NCBI RefSeq assembly: GCF_014198245.1
Contig: NZ_JACIHE010000011.1
Location: forward strand, 186,001 to 250,000
DNA from: Bradyrhizobium sp. cir1
GTDB lineage: Bacteria > Pseudomonadota > Alphaproteobacteria > Rhizobiales > Xanthobacteraceae
Direction: 5' to 3'
DNA: 64,000 nt
The translations under genes and the position numbers were made by a program. Below the pieces are notes generated by a model. It worked only from the letters and a program-made list of their open reading frames with translations. It was not told the origin of the DNA and made no database searches. Each line of letters opens with the position of its first letter. Positions within the stretch are counted from its first letter, which is position 1. Below, piece by piece: positions 1 through 9,193 of the stretch.

Positions 1-145
1 CTGCGCCGACCGGCGCGAGGTCCGTGCCGGCCGGGCTGGCGAAAACGACGTCATGTATTACAACTTCAACAAACCGGACCGACTGATCGGCTCCGGACGC
101 ATCACGCAGATCAAGAACGGAAAGCACGGGGCGTCTGTCGAGTAG
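1..145 (+). CDS. C-terminal end of an unidentified protein (partial)
   Basis: An open frame enters from the left edge (first full codon at position 2) and ends with TAG at 143-145. The visible tail is about 47 residues and contains YYNFNKPDRLIGSGRITQIK. I do not recognise the family. The tail is hydrophilic and has no membrane segment. No start is visible, so this could be a real gene end or a chance open frame; it reads like protein sequence, but that is only an impression. Confidence 0.3.
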   Translation, partial: CADRREVRAGRAGENDVMYYNFNKPDRLIGSGRITQIKNGKHGASVE

Positions 146-486
146 GTATGTGCATTACGCGGTCGTTTTTATAGGGACCAACAGAGATACACGCGTCCCA
201 TCCATTGCGGATTATGGAGGGGCGAGAAACAGCCGGCGTACAAGACGCCCAAATAAACGCAGCAGCGAAGACAATCTGGTTTTACCGGCGTCGCGCTCTT
301 CGCCATTGGGCGTTGCAGATGCCCCTTGAACAATCTCCTTGGGACGCGGCCTGCGAAGCGAGCCGCTCGCCCAACCTGCATCACAACGGCGGCGATGGAG
401 GGAGACTATTTTTCCAATCGAAGTAATTCTTGCCGCACTGTCGTTTAAATGTTTGATTCGCTCCTGTGTAGCGTTCGGGAGCGAGA
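146..486. other. intergenic region upstream of the recombinase
   Basis: I see no convincing gene here. Short open frames on both strands have no recognisable motif and no good ribosome binding site. The end of the interval carries the promoter and leader of the serine recombinase; no clear core promoter could be picked out. Confidence 0.4.
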
Positions 487-2130
487 ATGATGGCCAACGC
501 GCTCGAGATCTATAAGGCTCACCCGTTACGATCGCAGCTCGGCATGAGGGCCGCACAGTATGTGCGCATGTCGACACAACGGCAGCAATACTCGATTGAG
601 AATCAGGCTGCTGTGATTGCAGCATACGCGCACGCCCATAACCTGACGATTGTACGAACCTATCGCGACGAGGGAGAGAGCGGCCTGCTCATCAAGAACA
701 GGGCCGGCCTTATACAGCTCATCAAGGATGTCCAAGCAGAAGAAGCCGATTTTGGTCATATTCTGGTCTATGACGTAAGCCGGTGGGGCCGCTTTCAGAA
801 TGTCGACGAGAGCGCGTATTACGAATTCCTCTGCAAGCAGGCAGGCATCAACATCGTGTATTGTGCGGAGCAGTTTGACAATGACGGCAGCGTGCTCTCC
901 AGCATCATCAAGAACATCAAGCGCGTAATGGCAGCGGAATACAGTCGCGAGCTTTCGGTAAAGGTTCACGCTGCGCAGTGCCGGTTCGCCCGACTAGGCT
1001 TCAAGCTCGGAGGTCGCCCCGGTTATGCTCTTTTGCGAGAACTTGTCGATCAGAGTCAGCGGTCGCGAGGCGTGCTGAAGAACGGCGATCAGAAGTACCT
1101 CTCAACTGATCACGTCCGAGTGCGCCCCGGCATTCCCGAGGAAGTAGCCGTGGTGAAGTGGATCTTCGAGCGATTTCTGCAGGTAAAGTCTGAAGCGATC
1201 ATTGCCCGGGAGCTAAACCGGAGGGCCATACTCACGAGCACAAGAATTCGGTGGACGCGTGCAGCGGTTAACGCAGTACTTAGAAACGAGAACTACATTG
1301 GAAACATGACCTTCAACCGCCGATCACGCAAGCTGCGGCGGACCTGCACGTGCAATCCTCCCGAGCTTTGGATCACCAGCGAGGGATGTATCGAGCCAAT
1401 TGTCGAACGCGAAACCTTCCTGAAGGTAAGCAAAATCATTGAAGAACGGCGTGTCGACCTCACTGAAGAGGAGATGCTTGTCCGTCTACGCAAGACGCTG
1501 CTCAAGGAGGGACGCCTGAGCTCTGCTATCATAGCCAGCACGGCAGGCCTTCCTTGCGCCTCTACCTATCAAAACCACTTCGGTGGCATGATGAACGTGT
1601 ATCGGCTAATCGGCTACACTCCCAAGCGAAACTTTGAGTTTCTTGGCTCGCGTCCGCAGTGGGCCGAGGAAAAGACAAAACTCGTCTCGCTAATCAGCAT
1701 GGCTATTAGAAAGGCCGGAGGCCAAACTGCCTCTCGCGACGGGACGGGTTCCTTGCGCGTGAACGGATCGATCAACATCTCAATTCGCGTAGCCCTCTGG
1801 TGCGGAAGGCAAGACCGCGCACCGTACTGGTCTATAAAGCGTGGGACACGCCTGCCTCACGGCTGGATTGCCGCACTCAGGATGGCTGAGCATAACAAGT
1901 CGGTGCTCGATTACGTACTGCTGCCCACTGACGGGAAGGTAAAACGAACCATGACGTTTTCTGAAAGGGCTCGCATTCGCCGTGGAATACCTCGCTTCGA
2001 AACCGCTGACGGCCTGGCACGAGCGATCGTCGGGCGAGTAGTTGGGACAGGCCGTTCCTCCCCAGCGCCGCACAACAAGCGATCGAAACCAAAGCAGCCC
2101 AAGACCAAAGTGGCCCGCGCGCTGCGCTGA
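487..2130 (+). CDS. large serine recombinase (site-specific integrase)
   Basis: A 547-residue serine recombinase, which cuts and rejoins DNA at short attachment sites through a phosphoserine intermediate. Residues 20-165 form the resolvase-type catalytic domain. The nucleophile is Ser29 in YVRMST, and the family signature YDVSRWGRF supplies Asp96, Ser98, Arg99 and Arg102. Residues about 170-330 match the recombinase DNA-binding domain, including the NYIGNMTFNRRSRK stretch. The rest, rich in Arg and Lys, resembles the C-terminal extension seen in rhizobial recombinases; no tidy four-cysteine zinc ribbon is visible. The ATG at 487 leaves about 28 residues before the catalytic Ser, normal for the family. 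It lies beside a tRNA-like scar and other mobile debris, so it probably belongs to an integrated element. It appears intact. Confidence 0.9.
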   Translation: MMANALEIYKAHPLRSQLGMRAAQYVRMSTQRQQYSIENQAAVIAAYAHAHNLTIVRTYRDEGESGLLIKNRAGLIQLIKDVQAEEADFGHILVYDVSRWGRFQNVDESAYYEFLCKQAGINIVYCAEQFDNDGSVLSSIIKNIKRVMAAEYSRELSVKVHAAQCRFARLGFKLGGRPGYALLRELVDQSQRSRGVLKNGDQKYLSTDHVRVRPGIPEEVAVVKWIFERFLQVKSEAIIARELNRRAILTSTRIRWTRAAVNAVLRNENYIGNMTFNRRSRKLRRTCTCNPPELWITSEGCIEPIVERETFLKVSKIIEERRVDLTEEEMLVRLRKTLLKEGRLSSAIIASTAGLPCASTYQNHFGGMMNVYRLIGYTPKRNFEFLGSRPQWAEEKTKLVSLISMAIRKAGGQTASRDGTGSLRVNGSINISIRVALWCGRQDRAPYWSIKRGTRLPHGWIAALRMAEHNKSVLDYVLLPTDGKVKRTMTFSERARIRRGIPRFETADGLARAIVGRVVGTGRSSPAPHNKRSKPKQPKTKVARALR

Positions 2131-2333
2131 TCGAACTCAGATACAGGACTTTCGCGAAGCAGTGCTCCATAATGCTTTCGGAAGCCTTGTCCACGAGCGC
2201 ATCCCCTCTCGTAGCGCTTCGCTGCCTAGAAGCGGCACGCCTCAACCTCGAGGACTCCATTGACGCGCTCAAGTGATCGGCTTCCGCGGTAGCGCCGGGG
2301 GACGTTCGTCTCGACCGCGTATGTGCCCTATGT

Positions 2334-2626
2334 AGCCGGCCTTTGCTGGCGAGCTGCGTCACCTGCCGTATCAGTTTCGCGCCAGGAAGAACCTGATCAA
2401 AGCGCAACGAACGCCATCGAAGATTCCCAACAGCTTTTCACGAAGCGCCCCGGCGGCGGACAAACGTCGCCTTCTAAATTTCGTACTTTCGAACTCGTCT
2501 TGGCGCGATGGCGAGCTCACGGCGACGTTTCGCCAACCATTTAATATCATTGCAGAAATGAGCAACGGGCTGTCCGATAACGGGGGCGGCAGCGGATCGA
2601 ATCCGGGTCCGCGTTCTGGTTGGTGA
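2334..2626 (+). pseudogene. C-terminal fragment of a second serine recombinase
   Basis: This frame, open only after a TAG just upstream, contains DKRRLLNFVLSNSSW followed by RDGELTATFRQPF. That is the characteristic C-terminal end of many alphaproteobacterial serine recombinases (SxWxxGEL...FRQPFD). No catalytic domain precedes it, so it is a truncated remnant. Its stop codon falls inside the tRNA-like sequence at 2621-2645, suggesting a recombination junction. It differs from the C-terminus of the intact recombinase at 487-2130, so it derives from another element. Confidence 0.6.
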
Positions 2627-2645
2627 GCCCGGCAGGACTCGAACC
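2621..2645 (-). other. tRNA 3'-end-like scar (possible attachment site)
   Basis: Read on the minus strand, the interval gives GGTTCGAGTCCTGCC followed by GGGCTCACCA. This has the TTCGA T-loop, part of a T-stem and an acceptor strand ending in CCA, which is the usual 3' end of a tRNA gene. The 5' half of the T-stem is degenerate and no D-arm or anticodon arm precedes it, so it is not a working tRNA. tRNA 3' ends are classical integration targets, so I read it as an att scar. Confidence 0.5.
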
Positions 2646-2646
2646 G

Positions 2647-2757
2647 CAGCATACCCAGCGGGGCGATGCTGGCGGCGAGCGCGTCGATCTCGGCCAGCGA
2701 ATGTGGCATCTTACGCACATTCTTCGGTGACTTCTTCAGTTGGCCGAGCGGCACCAT
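2647..2757 (-). pseudogene. ParB-like N-terminal fragment (copy 1)
   Basis: From an ATG at 2757 the minus strand reads MVPLGQLKKSPKNVRK and then LAEIDALAASIAPLGML. This is the start of the ParB/Spo0J N-terminal domain (xIPLxxLxxSPxNVRK ... LAxSIxxxGLLQ). The match stops at the tRNA-like scar at 2645, so only about 37 codons remain. ParB-domain proteins of this kind are common on rhizobial plasmids and integrative elements. The reading frame extends upstream of 2757, but that part is antisense to the P450 fragment and has no ParB similarity. Confidence 0.6.
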
Positions 2758-3029
2758 GACGATGTTGCGGGCTTGGGCGGATACATGCATCTGGGCTACG
2801 GGATGCACACCCGTCTCGGCGACCCGATCAGCCGCATCTAGCTTCCGGAAATCGTTCGCCGCATCCTGCAAATTCCGGGCGTCCGTCCGGCCGCGGACAT
2901 CGACTACGCGGGAAGGCCGTTTCCGGAGCGCTATCTCGTCACCTACGACGCGCCGGCCTGAAGGGCGGACTTCTCGGTAACGAGCCGCGATTGAGAGAAT
3001 GGTCCGCAATATCCAGCGGCCAAGGCGAT
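2669..3029. repeat. 360-bp imperfect direct repeat, copy 1
   Basis: This block recurs at 12936-13293 in the same orientation with scattered substitutions and a 3-base deletion in the other copy. The shared block runs from the GGCGGCGAGCG stretch to GCGGCCAAGGCGAT; flanks differ completely. It contains a ParB N-terminal fragment on the minus strand and a P450 C-terminal fragment on the plus strand, both decayed. Confidence 0.9.
2776..2961 (+). pseudogene. cytochrome P450 C-terminal fragment (copy 1)
   Basis: The plus strand encodes GYMHLGYGMHTRLG, then an in-frame TAG, then PEIVRRILQIPGVRP and a stop at 2959-2961. The GxGxHxCxG heme-binding signature of P450s is recognisable, but the cysteine that ligates the heme is Arg. 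With the internal stop and the missing N-terminal 300 or more residues, this is a dead remnant. The same Cys-to-Arg change occurs in copy 2, which lacks the internal stop. Confidence 0.5.
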
Positions 3030-3690
3030 ATCACATCGACAACTATCCGCTTCCAGCCTTCGAGTCCTAGACAGCTTTAAGGACGAGCGGCGTCAGGCGG
3101 CCCTAATCGACACGCCATGGATTATTCGTCGCCGCCAACTGGCACGACCACGTGGTTAAGCTTGCAAGAACGGTTCACCACCGCGGCGAATCTGTTCGAA
3201 AATTTCCCTAGCTTCGCGGGTTGGTACGACGCATAACTTTCGATACGCATCCCAAAAGGCCCAGCAAATAACTCAATAACAGCCCCCATTTCGCCGGATC
3301 GGAATCACCGCACCAGAAATCGCACCAGATACGTGCGCTTTTCGTTTAATTGGCTCAAGGCTGATGGCCTAATGTATGTCGTCTTTTCTGATCAGGGAGA
3401 TATTGGGCGCGTCCTGAACGTGATCGATGACAGTAAGCTGCGCGTTAGAAACATGCATATTTTCCGACCATCGATTGAAGGGGGGCACATTCGCATCATC
3501 TGGGAGCTCACGGTTCGGTGAAGCCTCTTCTGCCGTCACTCAAGGGAGGCCGGTCGATCGCATTGAATGACCTCATGACAACCCGGCAGTTGTCCAACCG
3601 CCCCGAGATCAATCTCGATGATTCCAGCCCTTGCACGCTGCGCAGGCGGTGAAGACGCCAGTTGTGGTGCGCCGCTCGATATCGGAGCCA
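3030..3690. other. non-coding debris between the repeat and the IS66 remnant
   Basis: No supported gene. A 62-codon frame at 3333-3521 (GTG start, no ribosome binding site) looks moderately protein-like but matches nothing I know. The rest has frequent stops in all frames, as expected of decayed mobile DNA. Confidence 0.4.
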
Positions 3691-3921
3691 CTACAGGTGT
3701 GATCTCGACGGGAATAAGAGCAGGCGCAGCATCTCCGCCCAGTCGCCCCTGGCACGCTTGTCGACGCCAGGTGAACAGCAGCTATCAGCCACCCCGTGCC
3801 GGCGTGCCACCCCGCAGACCGTCTCGTCGGGCTGCAAGGTCTCTTCGACAAGGCGGACCTTCTCGTCGTAACTCCATCGCCCCCGACGCTCGGCGCCCAA
3901 CACATTGACCTGCATTCCCAC
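3691..3921 (-). pseudogene. IS66-family TnpA (OrfA) remnant
   Basis: The minus strand reads GAERRGRWSYDEKVRLVEET and then VCGVARRHGVADS. This is the helix-turn-helix start of the small IS66 accessory protein (RRRWSxEEKxRIVEE ... VARRHGVSxSQLFTWRR). The match is lost after about 50 residues, where the frame breaks; the TnpB and DDE transposase genes are absent. It is a short scar of an IS66 element. No terminal inverted repeats were identified. Confidence 0.6.
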
Positions 3922-4231
3922 GTGACCTTAAAGCTAGGAGGAACTCCAACGAGCTTGATAAATGCGTACGCGAGAAGCAGCGACTCTCGTCACAGGAAAC
4001 CCGGAAATCCATCCCGTCACGCTTACATCAGCGATCACACGCCATGTCGCATCAGGGCCACCCCCAGCTCAAGCAAGTCAGGCAGCGGGCGCGGTTCGAG
4101 CGGATAACGGACGTTCGACGACCTTTTTGCGCACGACATGGCCTCGATGCGCCGAAATCCCGCGATGCCAGTCAGATAGTCTGCTGAGTACCACGGGGCT
4201 CGCCAACCGATCGAGGTCGCACTAACGCGTA
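3922..4231. other. intergenic region before the deacetylase gene
   Basis: I see no supported gene. Small open frames here are arginine- and serine-rich chance frames. The interval should contain the promoter of the deacetylase gene starting at 4232; no confident -35/-10 pair is evident. Confidence 0.35.
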
Positions 4232-5062
4232 ATGACGGAGTTGCGCCTGCCTAGATTAGCTTTTCGCATCGGCTGCGCTGGGCTGGCGTTGCTCGCCGGT
4301 ACTGCCATGTCAGACGCCTCTAGCTGCAATCGGCGGGATGCGCTCGGCACGGCGCGGGTGCTCGCTGTCGATGCCGCGCTCTTCCCGCGCGTGGGGCTGA
4401 AGAACTTTCCAGAGACGCTTCCTCTGGCGGACCATGAAGTCGTCCTCACCTTCGATGACGGACCGCGGTCCCCGAACACGGATAAGGTGCTGGCTGCGCT
4501 CGCCCAGGAATGCGCGCGAGCCACGTTCTTTCTGGTCGGCCGATCGTCGGCGGAATTTCCCGAACTCGTGCGGCGTGTGGCCGCCCAGGGGCACACCGTA
4601 GCGTACCACAGCTGGTCGCATCCGAAGATGTCGAAAATCTCGTTCGAGCAGGCGAAAGAGGACATCGAGCGCGGTATCGCCGCCGTCGAAATGGCACTCA
4701 ACGGTGTGTCCACCAAAATGCCCTCGACACCGTTCTTCCGGTTCCCCTACTTCGACGCGACACCTGCGACGCTCGATCTCTTGCAGGCGCGCGGAATTGT
4801 CGTGTTCGGAGCTGACCTTTGGGCGAGCGATTGGGAGAACATAACTCCAGAGCAGGAGCTCACAATCCTGATCGAGCGGCTCGAGGCCGCTCGTAAGGGC
4901 ATCATTCTGCTGCATGATGCCCAGACGCGGACGGCGGCCATGCTGCCTGCGTTCCTGCGCTACCTGCATCAGAACGGGTATCGGATCGTGCATCTGGTGC
5001 CGGCTGCCGCCAAGAGCGCTGAAGCCCCCTTGACGTCTTGGCACCACGCCTTCCCGCAGTGA
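4232..5062 (+). CDS. secreted polysaccharide deacetylase (NodB homology domain)
   Basis: A 276-residue carbohydrate esterase family 4 protein that would remove acetyl groups from a cell-surface or extracellular glycan. Residues 1-28 look like a signal peptide with a hydrophobic core (IGCAGLALLAGTAM), so it probably acts in the periplasm or outside. The NodB domain spans about 67-250. TFDDGP supplies Asp75 and Asp76, HSWSH supplies metal ligands His126 and His130, RFPY is at 170-173, and LLHD gives His228. All five motif areas are recognisable, so it should be active. It is longer at the N-terminus than NodB and is not beside nod genes, so I do not call it NodB. It stands alone, converging on the GGDEF-EAL gene. 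The substrate (chitooligosaccharide, peptidoglycan or exopolysaccharide) cannot be told from sequence. Confidence 0.88.
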   Translation: MTELRLPRLAFRIGCAGLALLAGTAMSDASSCNRRDALGTARVLAVDAALFPRVGLKNFPETLPLADHEVVLTFDDGPRSPNTDKVLAALAQECARATFFLVGRSSAEFPELVRRVAAQGHTVAYHSWSHPKMSKISFEQAKEDIERGIAAVEMALNGVSTKMPSTPFFRFPYFDATPATLDLLQARGIVVFGADLWASDWENITPEQELTILIERLEAARKGIILLHDAQTRTAAMLPAFLRYLHQNGYRIVHLVPAAAKSAEAPLTSWHHAFPQ

Positions 5063-5186
5063 AGGCGCGCGAGAAGTGTCGGAGATCACCTCCTGGGGGC
5101 AGAGACGGCTACGGGCGACCTCGTGGCCTGATCGGGTTCGATTTGCGAAGCCTCAACGTGACGAAGCTGTTCCTGCGGCACGGCGA

Positions 5187-7661
5187 TCAGGCCGCTCTGG
5201 ACGCCTTTGCGCCAAAGCGAAACAAGAGCTGCCCCACTTCGGCGGCTGGCCTGGCGCCGCTGAACAAGAATCCTTGCACCTCGTTGCAACCCTCGGCCCG
5301 AAGCCAATCGAGCTGCTCCGTGGTCTCCACCCCTTCCGCTGTCGTCGTGATGTTGAGGCTCCGGCCGAGGCCCGAGATCGCCCGCACGATGGCCCCGCAA
5401 TCGGAGCGTTTCGCCAGATCCTTCACAAAGGAGCGATCAATCTTGATCTTGTCGAAGGGAAAGCTGCGCAAGTAGCTGAGGCTCGAATAGCCCGTTCCAA
5501 AGTCATCCAGCGATATGGAGACGCCGAGCTCGCGGAGTTGGTGCAGGATCGCAAGATTTGCCTCCGTCTCCGCCAGAAACACCGATTCTGTGATTTCAAG
5601 CTCGAGCCGCTTCGGGGCCAAGCCGGAATTCGCCAGCGCTGAAATCACCACCTGAACCAGATTGCGGCTACGGAATTGCACCGGCGACAGGTTGACCGCG
5701 ACCTTGATCTCTAAAGGCCACTTTACCGCCTCCTTACAGGCTTCGCGCAGCACCCATTCCCCGAGTGGCCCGATCAGCCCGATTTCTTCCGCAAGGGGAA
5801 TGAATTCGGCCGGCGAGATCATGCCCTTCCCTGGGTGCGGCCAGCGCAGAAGCGCTTCGAAACCTGAGATCTTGTCGCTCGCAATCTCGACCAGCGGCTG
5901 ATAGTACAGCTCGAACTCGCTGCTGGCAAAGGCGCGGCGCAAATCAAGCTCCATCTCACGCCGTCGCTGCACCTGCTGATCCATCTCCCGCTCGAAAAAG
6001 CGATGCGTTCCGCGGCCATCCTCTTTGGCGCGATAGAGCGCGATATCGGCGTTACGCATCAACTCGGCGCTGATCGCGCCGTCGCCTGGTGACAGCGCGA
6101 TTCCGACCGAGGCACCGATAATGACCTCGTTATCGTCAATCTCGTATGGCGCACTCAATGTTCTGATCAGGTCGCCCGCGAATTGGCTCACATGCGTCGG
6201 CGAGGTATCATCCGTGAGAATGATCGAGAATTCGTCGCCGCCGAGCCGTGCCACCAGGTTGTTGCCGGCCACCCTGGACCGCAGCCGGTCGGCCACTTGC
6301 TCGAGCAGGTGATCGCCGATGAGGTGGCCGAACGAATCGTTGACGTTCTTGAAGAGGTCGAGGTCGATACACAGCGCCGCGACACGGTTGCCGGCTGCAT
6401 TAGCGCTTTCGAGTGCCTCTCCGAGCCACCTCTGGTGGAGTGCGCGGTTGGCGAGGTTGGTCAACCCGTCGTGAAGTGCCATATGGGCGATGCGGGCCTC
6501 GACCTTGCGCCGTTCGGTGATGTCGACCACCACAACCAGATAGCCCTCGCGTCCCTCGATCATGAGGCGCCGCCCAAAGGTCAGCGCAGAAATCTCAGTG
6601 CCATCAGCCCTGACATGGCGCCAGGGATGTTCGGACTGAGAGATGTCGCCCGCTTCTCGCAGCGCCCGCGTATAGCTGACCCGCTCGTCGTCTGGCCAGA
6701 TCTCCTGAACTTTCATTCGCAGGAAGGTCTCGCGAGCATAGCCATAGTGCTGCACTGCCGCGTCATTGACCCTCACGAAGTCCATTGTCTCGGCATCTAA
6801 CGCCCACATCGGCATCGGATTACTGTCGAACAGCAACCTGAACGAGGCGTCCCGGCGCTTGAACGACGTAACGTCGGAAATGACCACGGACACGATGTCT
6901 CCGAAGGCACTGAGGCGCAAGCGCAGGCTCTGATCACCGTATTCGAGCTCGAACTGGTCACCGAATTCATTCGCGACCGCGGCGCCCAACCGCTCCATCA
7001 CCTCTTCCGAACAAAGCAGATGGTCTGCATTGCCGAGGCGCTGCCACAGCAGGCTGCCCTCTTCCACACCGAGGAGCCTTGCGGCTGCCTGATTGTTGTG
7101 CACAACTTGAAAATCAAATGGCCTGCCTGCGGGATCGCGAACGGTTGAGAGCGCGATAACGCCATCGTCGGTCTTGCAAAAGATTGCATCGATCAAATTG
7201 TATTCTGTAGCGCGCTCGTTGACATAGACGCCGACCAGCGTACCGGCCCAACGCGATAAGGTCGGCAGCGCCAGCACGTCGTAGGTCCGTACCATGCCGG
7301 CTTGCACGCAATGAGCGGTTGCGAGATAGGGATGGTTGTTTGCAATCGCATTCGAGGCCGCCTCGGTGAGGGATGCCGCGCAGTCTGGACGCAACGCATC
7401 AAGCGGAATGTCCCAGCGGGCATCGCCCAACCAGTTCTGCACATAACGGCCAGTGCGCGAAACAGCAAACGCGCCATCGTCACACCTGAGCAGCACAAGA
7501 TGATCGGCAAGCCGCCCGAGGCTCCCCAGCAGCACATTTTCGTAGCGGGGAAGCGTTTCGCCGGGCTCGAGCGCAGCTTGCCACTTGCGCCGCAGGATCG
7601 GCATGTCATTGGGCAGCCTGGTATCTGATTCCACGGATTGCCTGTTCGCAGCACTCATCAC
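5187..7661 (-). CDS. PAS-GGDEF-EAL cyclic-di-GMP signalling protein
   Basis: An 824-residue protein predicted to make and/or break down cyclic di-GMP. Residues 1-260 are sensor-like with PAS character. A clear PAS with PAC-type end lies at about 270-385 (ending VVVVDITERRK). The GGDEF domain (about 390-555) has an intact GGDEF at 474-478, and the EAL domain (about 570-815) keeps EALLRW at 602-607, NLSP, TES, DDFGTGYSS, KIDRSF and AEGVET. Both catalytic sites therefore look competent. The RxxD inhibitory site normally five residues before GGDEF is absent (NNLVAR instead), so product feedback at that site is unlikely. No membrane segments are visible, so it is probably cytosolic. It is monocistronic; an operon partner is not apparent. 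Confidence 0.93.
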   Translation of the reverse strand: MMSAANRQSVESDTRLPNDMPILRRKWQAALEPGETLPRYENVLLGSLGRLADHLVLLRCDDGAFAVSRTGRYVQNWLGDARWDIPLDALRPDCAASLTEAASNAIANNHPYLATAHCVQAGMVRTYDVLALPTLSRWAGTLVGVYVNERATEYNLIDAIFCKTDDGVIALSTVRDPAGRPFDFQVVHNNQAAARLLGVEEGSLLWQRLGNADHLLCSEEVMERLGAAVANEFGDQFELEYGDQSLRLRLSAFGDIVSVVISDVTSFKRRDASFRLLFDSNPMPMWALDAETMDFVRVNDAAVQHYGYARETFLRMKVQEIWPDDERVSYTRALREAGDISQSEHPWRHVRADGTEISALTFGRRLMIEGREGYLVVVVDITERRKVEARIAHMALHDGLTNLANRALHQRWLGEALESANAAGNRVAALCIDLDLFKNVNDSFGHLIGDHLLEQVADRLRSRVAGNNLVARLGGDEFSIILTDDTSPTHVSQFAGDLIRTLSAPYEIDDNEVIIGASVGIALSPGDGAISAELMRNADIALYRAKEDGRGTHRFFEREMDQQVQRRREMELDLRRAFASSEFELYYQPLVEIASDKISGFEALLRWPHPGKGMISPAEFIPLAEEIGLIGPLGEWVLREACKEAVKWPLEIKVAVNLSPVQFRSRNLVQVVISALANSGLAPKRLELEITESVFLAETEANLAILHQLRELGVSISLDDFGTGYSSLSYLRSFPFDKIKIDRSFVKDLAKRSDCGAIVRAISGLGRSLNITTTAEGVETTEQLDWLRAEGCNEVQGFLFSGARPAAEVGQLLFRFGAKASRAA

Positions 7662-8089
7662 ACGCCCCGCTGACCTAAGCTTCCTGCCCGGGAGGCATAA
7701 AATCCAGCTTGGCTTAATTCGCTCTTAAAAGACGCGACGGCCGCGCTCTAGCCCTGCCGATCGATGGCGCCGCCTGGAACATCAGGCCCTAATCGTCTTT
7801 CGCGCCTCACAACGCAGAAACTCTGCGGCGATAAGCCAGAATTCGACGAAAAGCACTTGCCAGTGCCACGATGACGACGAGAAGCTTCGTAGCTAATGAT
7901 TTGAGCGTCACGCATTCTACGAAGGAGCGCCGTCAGTTTCGTTCGAAATTTTTTGTCGGATGTCCGATTTGTTCAGGCGTCAGCAGGTCCACAATGTTGA
8001 TTGTGCTTGAAAGGCCGTCCCAGGGAGATGCGCGATAACGAAGCACATGTTAAAGAAATGTGACGATTGCCAGCGCGAGGAGGCCACGC
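7662..8089. other. intergenic region between divergent genes
   Basis: This holds the promoters of the GGDEF-EAL gene (leftward) and the small zinc-ribbon gene (rightward). I see no gene in it. The part near 7900-7980 is locally AT-richer (TTTCGTTCGAAATTTTTTG), a plausible promoter area, but no defined operator was recognised. Confidence 0.4.
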
Positions 8090-8284
8090 ATGAAAAAGAG
8101 CGATGTGACGCGCTTGGAATGCGGTGCTGGCTTTAGCCGTCTTGAGCTTACGTCTGAACGCGGCATCCAAGGAAACTACCACTGCCCTGCTTGCGGCACA
8201 CCGATCGAGGAGCTCGGAGCGGCTCACCTCGTGATTTATCGCTTGACTGTACAGCCTTCCACCAAAGCGATCCGCAATCAATAA
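8090..8284 (+). CDS. small zinc-ribbon-like protein
   Basis: A 64-residue protein beginning MKKSDVTRLECGAGF. The ATG at 8090 is chosen because GAGGAG lies about 8 bases upstream; an in-frame GTG at 8060 has no such site. A CPACG motif at about residue 33, together with an earlier cysteine (LECG), suggests half of a zinc ribbon. Small proteins of this type, ending in LTVQPS, are frequent in Bradyrhizobium genomes; the function is unknown. It could bind nucleic acid or protein. A stem-loop follows 45 bases after the stop. Confidence 0.65.
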   Translation: MKKSDVTRLECGAGFSRLELTSERGIQGNYHCPACGTPIEELGAAHLVIYRLTVQPSTKAIRNQ

Positions 8285-8328
8285 CGCGTCTGGGTTGCCC
8301 TGGCCTGGAAGGAGCCTGAGTGGGTTCG

Positions 8329-8353
8329 CTCACTGTCGGTGTCTGACAGTGAG
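8329..8353 (+). terminator. perfect stem-loop downstream of the zinc-ribbon gene
   Basis: CTCACTGTC and GACAGTGAG form a perfect 9-bp stem around a 7-base loop, 45 bases after the stop codon of the small zinc-ribbon gene. There is no T-run after the stem, so it is not a standard intrinsic terminator; it may be a transcript-end hairpin or a protein-binding palindrome. Confidence 0.4.
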
Positions 8354-8543
8354 ATCGGCGCGACCCTTTCCTGAAGTCCCAAGCAGCATCCTTGGTGGCC
8401 TTCAATGGTGGCGCCGCGACCGATTTACTTGCGGGGTTTGCTGCACTTGCATCGCCTCACTCGTGAACGGGCTTGCGCTCATTCGCGCTTGGAAGATGCT
8501 AGAGAGATTGAACGATCGGGCCGATGCAAAAAGAGTAAATCAA

Positions 8544-9193
8544 TTAAATCTCCCGAGATGGGATCGGAGCACATGATGGGATCAGCTTGGTCTCGTCCCG
8601 GCAAAGTCTCACGAGCCAGCGACAGAATGCATGGGCCAGGTCAGGGTTGTCGCTACGGTCGAATGAATAGGCGTTATACTGCATCCCACTTGGCACACGT
8701 GAGTTCGGAAGGGCCTTGAGCAGGCCACCACGCACGAGACCGCCAATCACGATCTCCGGTGCACCAAGAAGGGACCTTCCGCTCAAGACGGCAGGCAGTG
8801 CCAGATAGTGCTGATCATATCGGGCTCCAAGCGTTACATCGTCCGGAGATAGTCCTTGAGACTTCAACCACGTCGGTAAAATATCTGGCCAGGAAGTGAC
8901 AGTAAGGACCAGTGATGTCCTTATTATACCCACACCCTTCTCTGCCACATGGCCAGGAGCGATCACGCAGACCAAGTGTTCTCGATAATCTCCCAACGGC
9001 CCGCCTCCTCAATGGTCGCCAGATCCCGTGTGATCAATACATCGAAGCTGTCAGACGAAGACTGCAATGACAGCGAACTCATCACGTCCACGAACGCTCT
9101 ACCTGCTTCCGTCGTCTCTGATCTGAGCCTTTGGGGCAAGCGGCTCAGGTGCTGTTTCCGATGAACAAGAAAAGCATGCAGAAGGAGCCGCAA
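8544..9193 (-). pseudogene. LysR-family regulator, truncated and frameshifted
   Basis: Two minus-strand frames together read as the effector-binding half of a GcvA-like LysR regulator. The first (9193 to about 8966) includes SFDVLITRDLATIEEAGRW. The second (about 8996 to 8544) continues with EHLVCVIAPGHVAEKGVG and ends with the usual C-terminal helix region. One base is missing near 8970, where the frame changes. The N-terminal winged-helix DNA-binding domain is absent, so the gene is dead on two counts. Confidence 0.65.

Noticed and set aside
3333..3521. A 62-codon plus-strand open frame that reads fairly protein-like
   Set aside because: GTG start with no ribosome binding site, no recognised motif and a surrounding of decayed mobile DNA; not enough to call a gene.
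4232..5062. Calling the deacetylase NodB
   Set aside because: It has a signal peptide and is not next to nodA, nodC or a nod box, so it is a general secreted deacetylase with a NodB-type domain.
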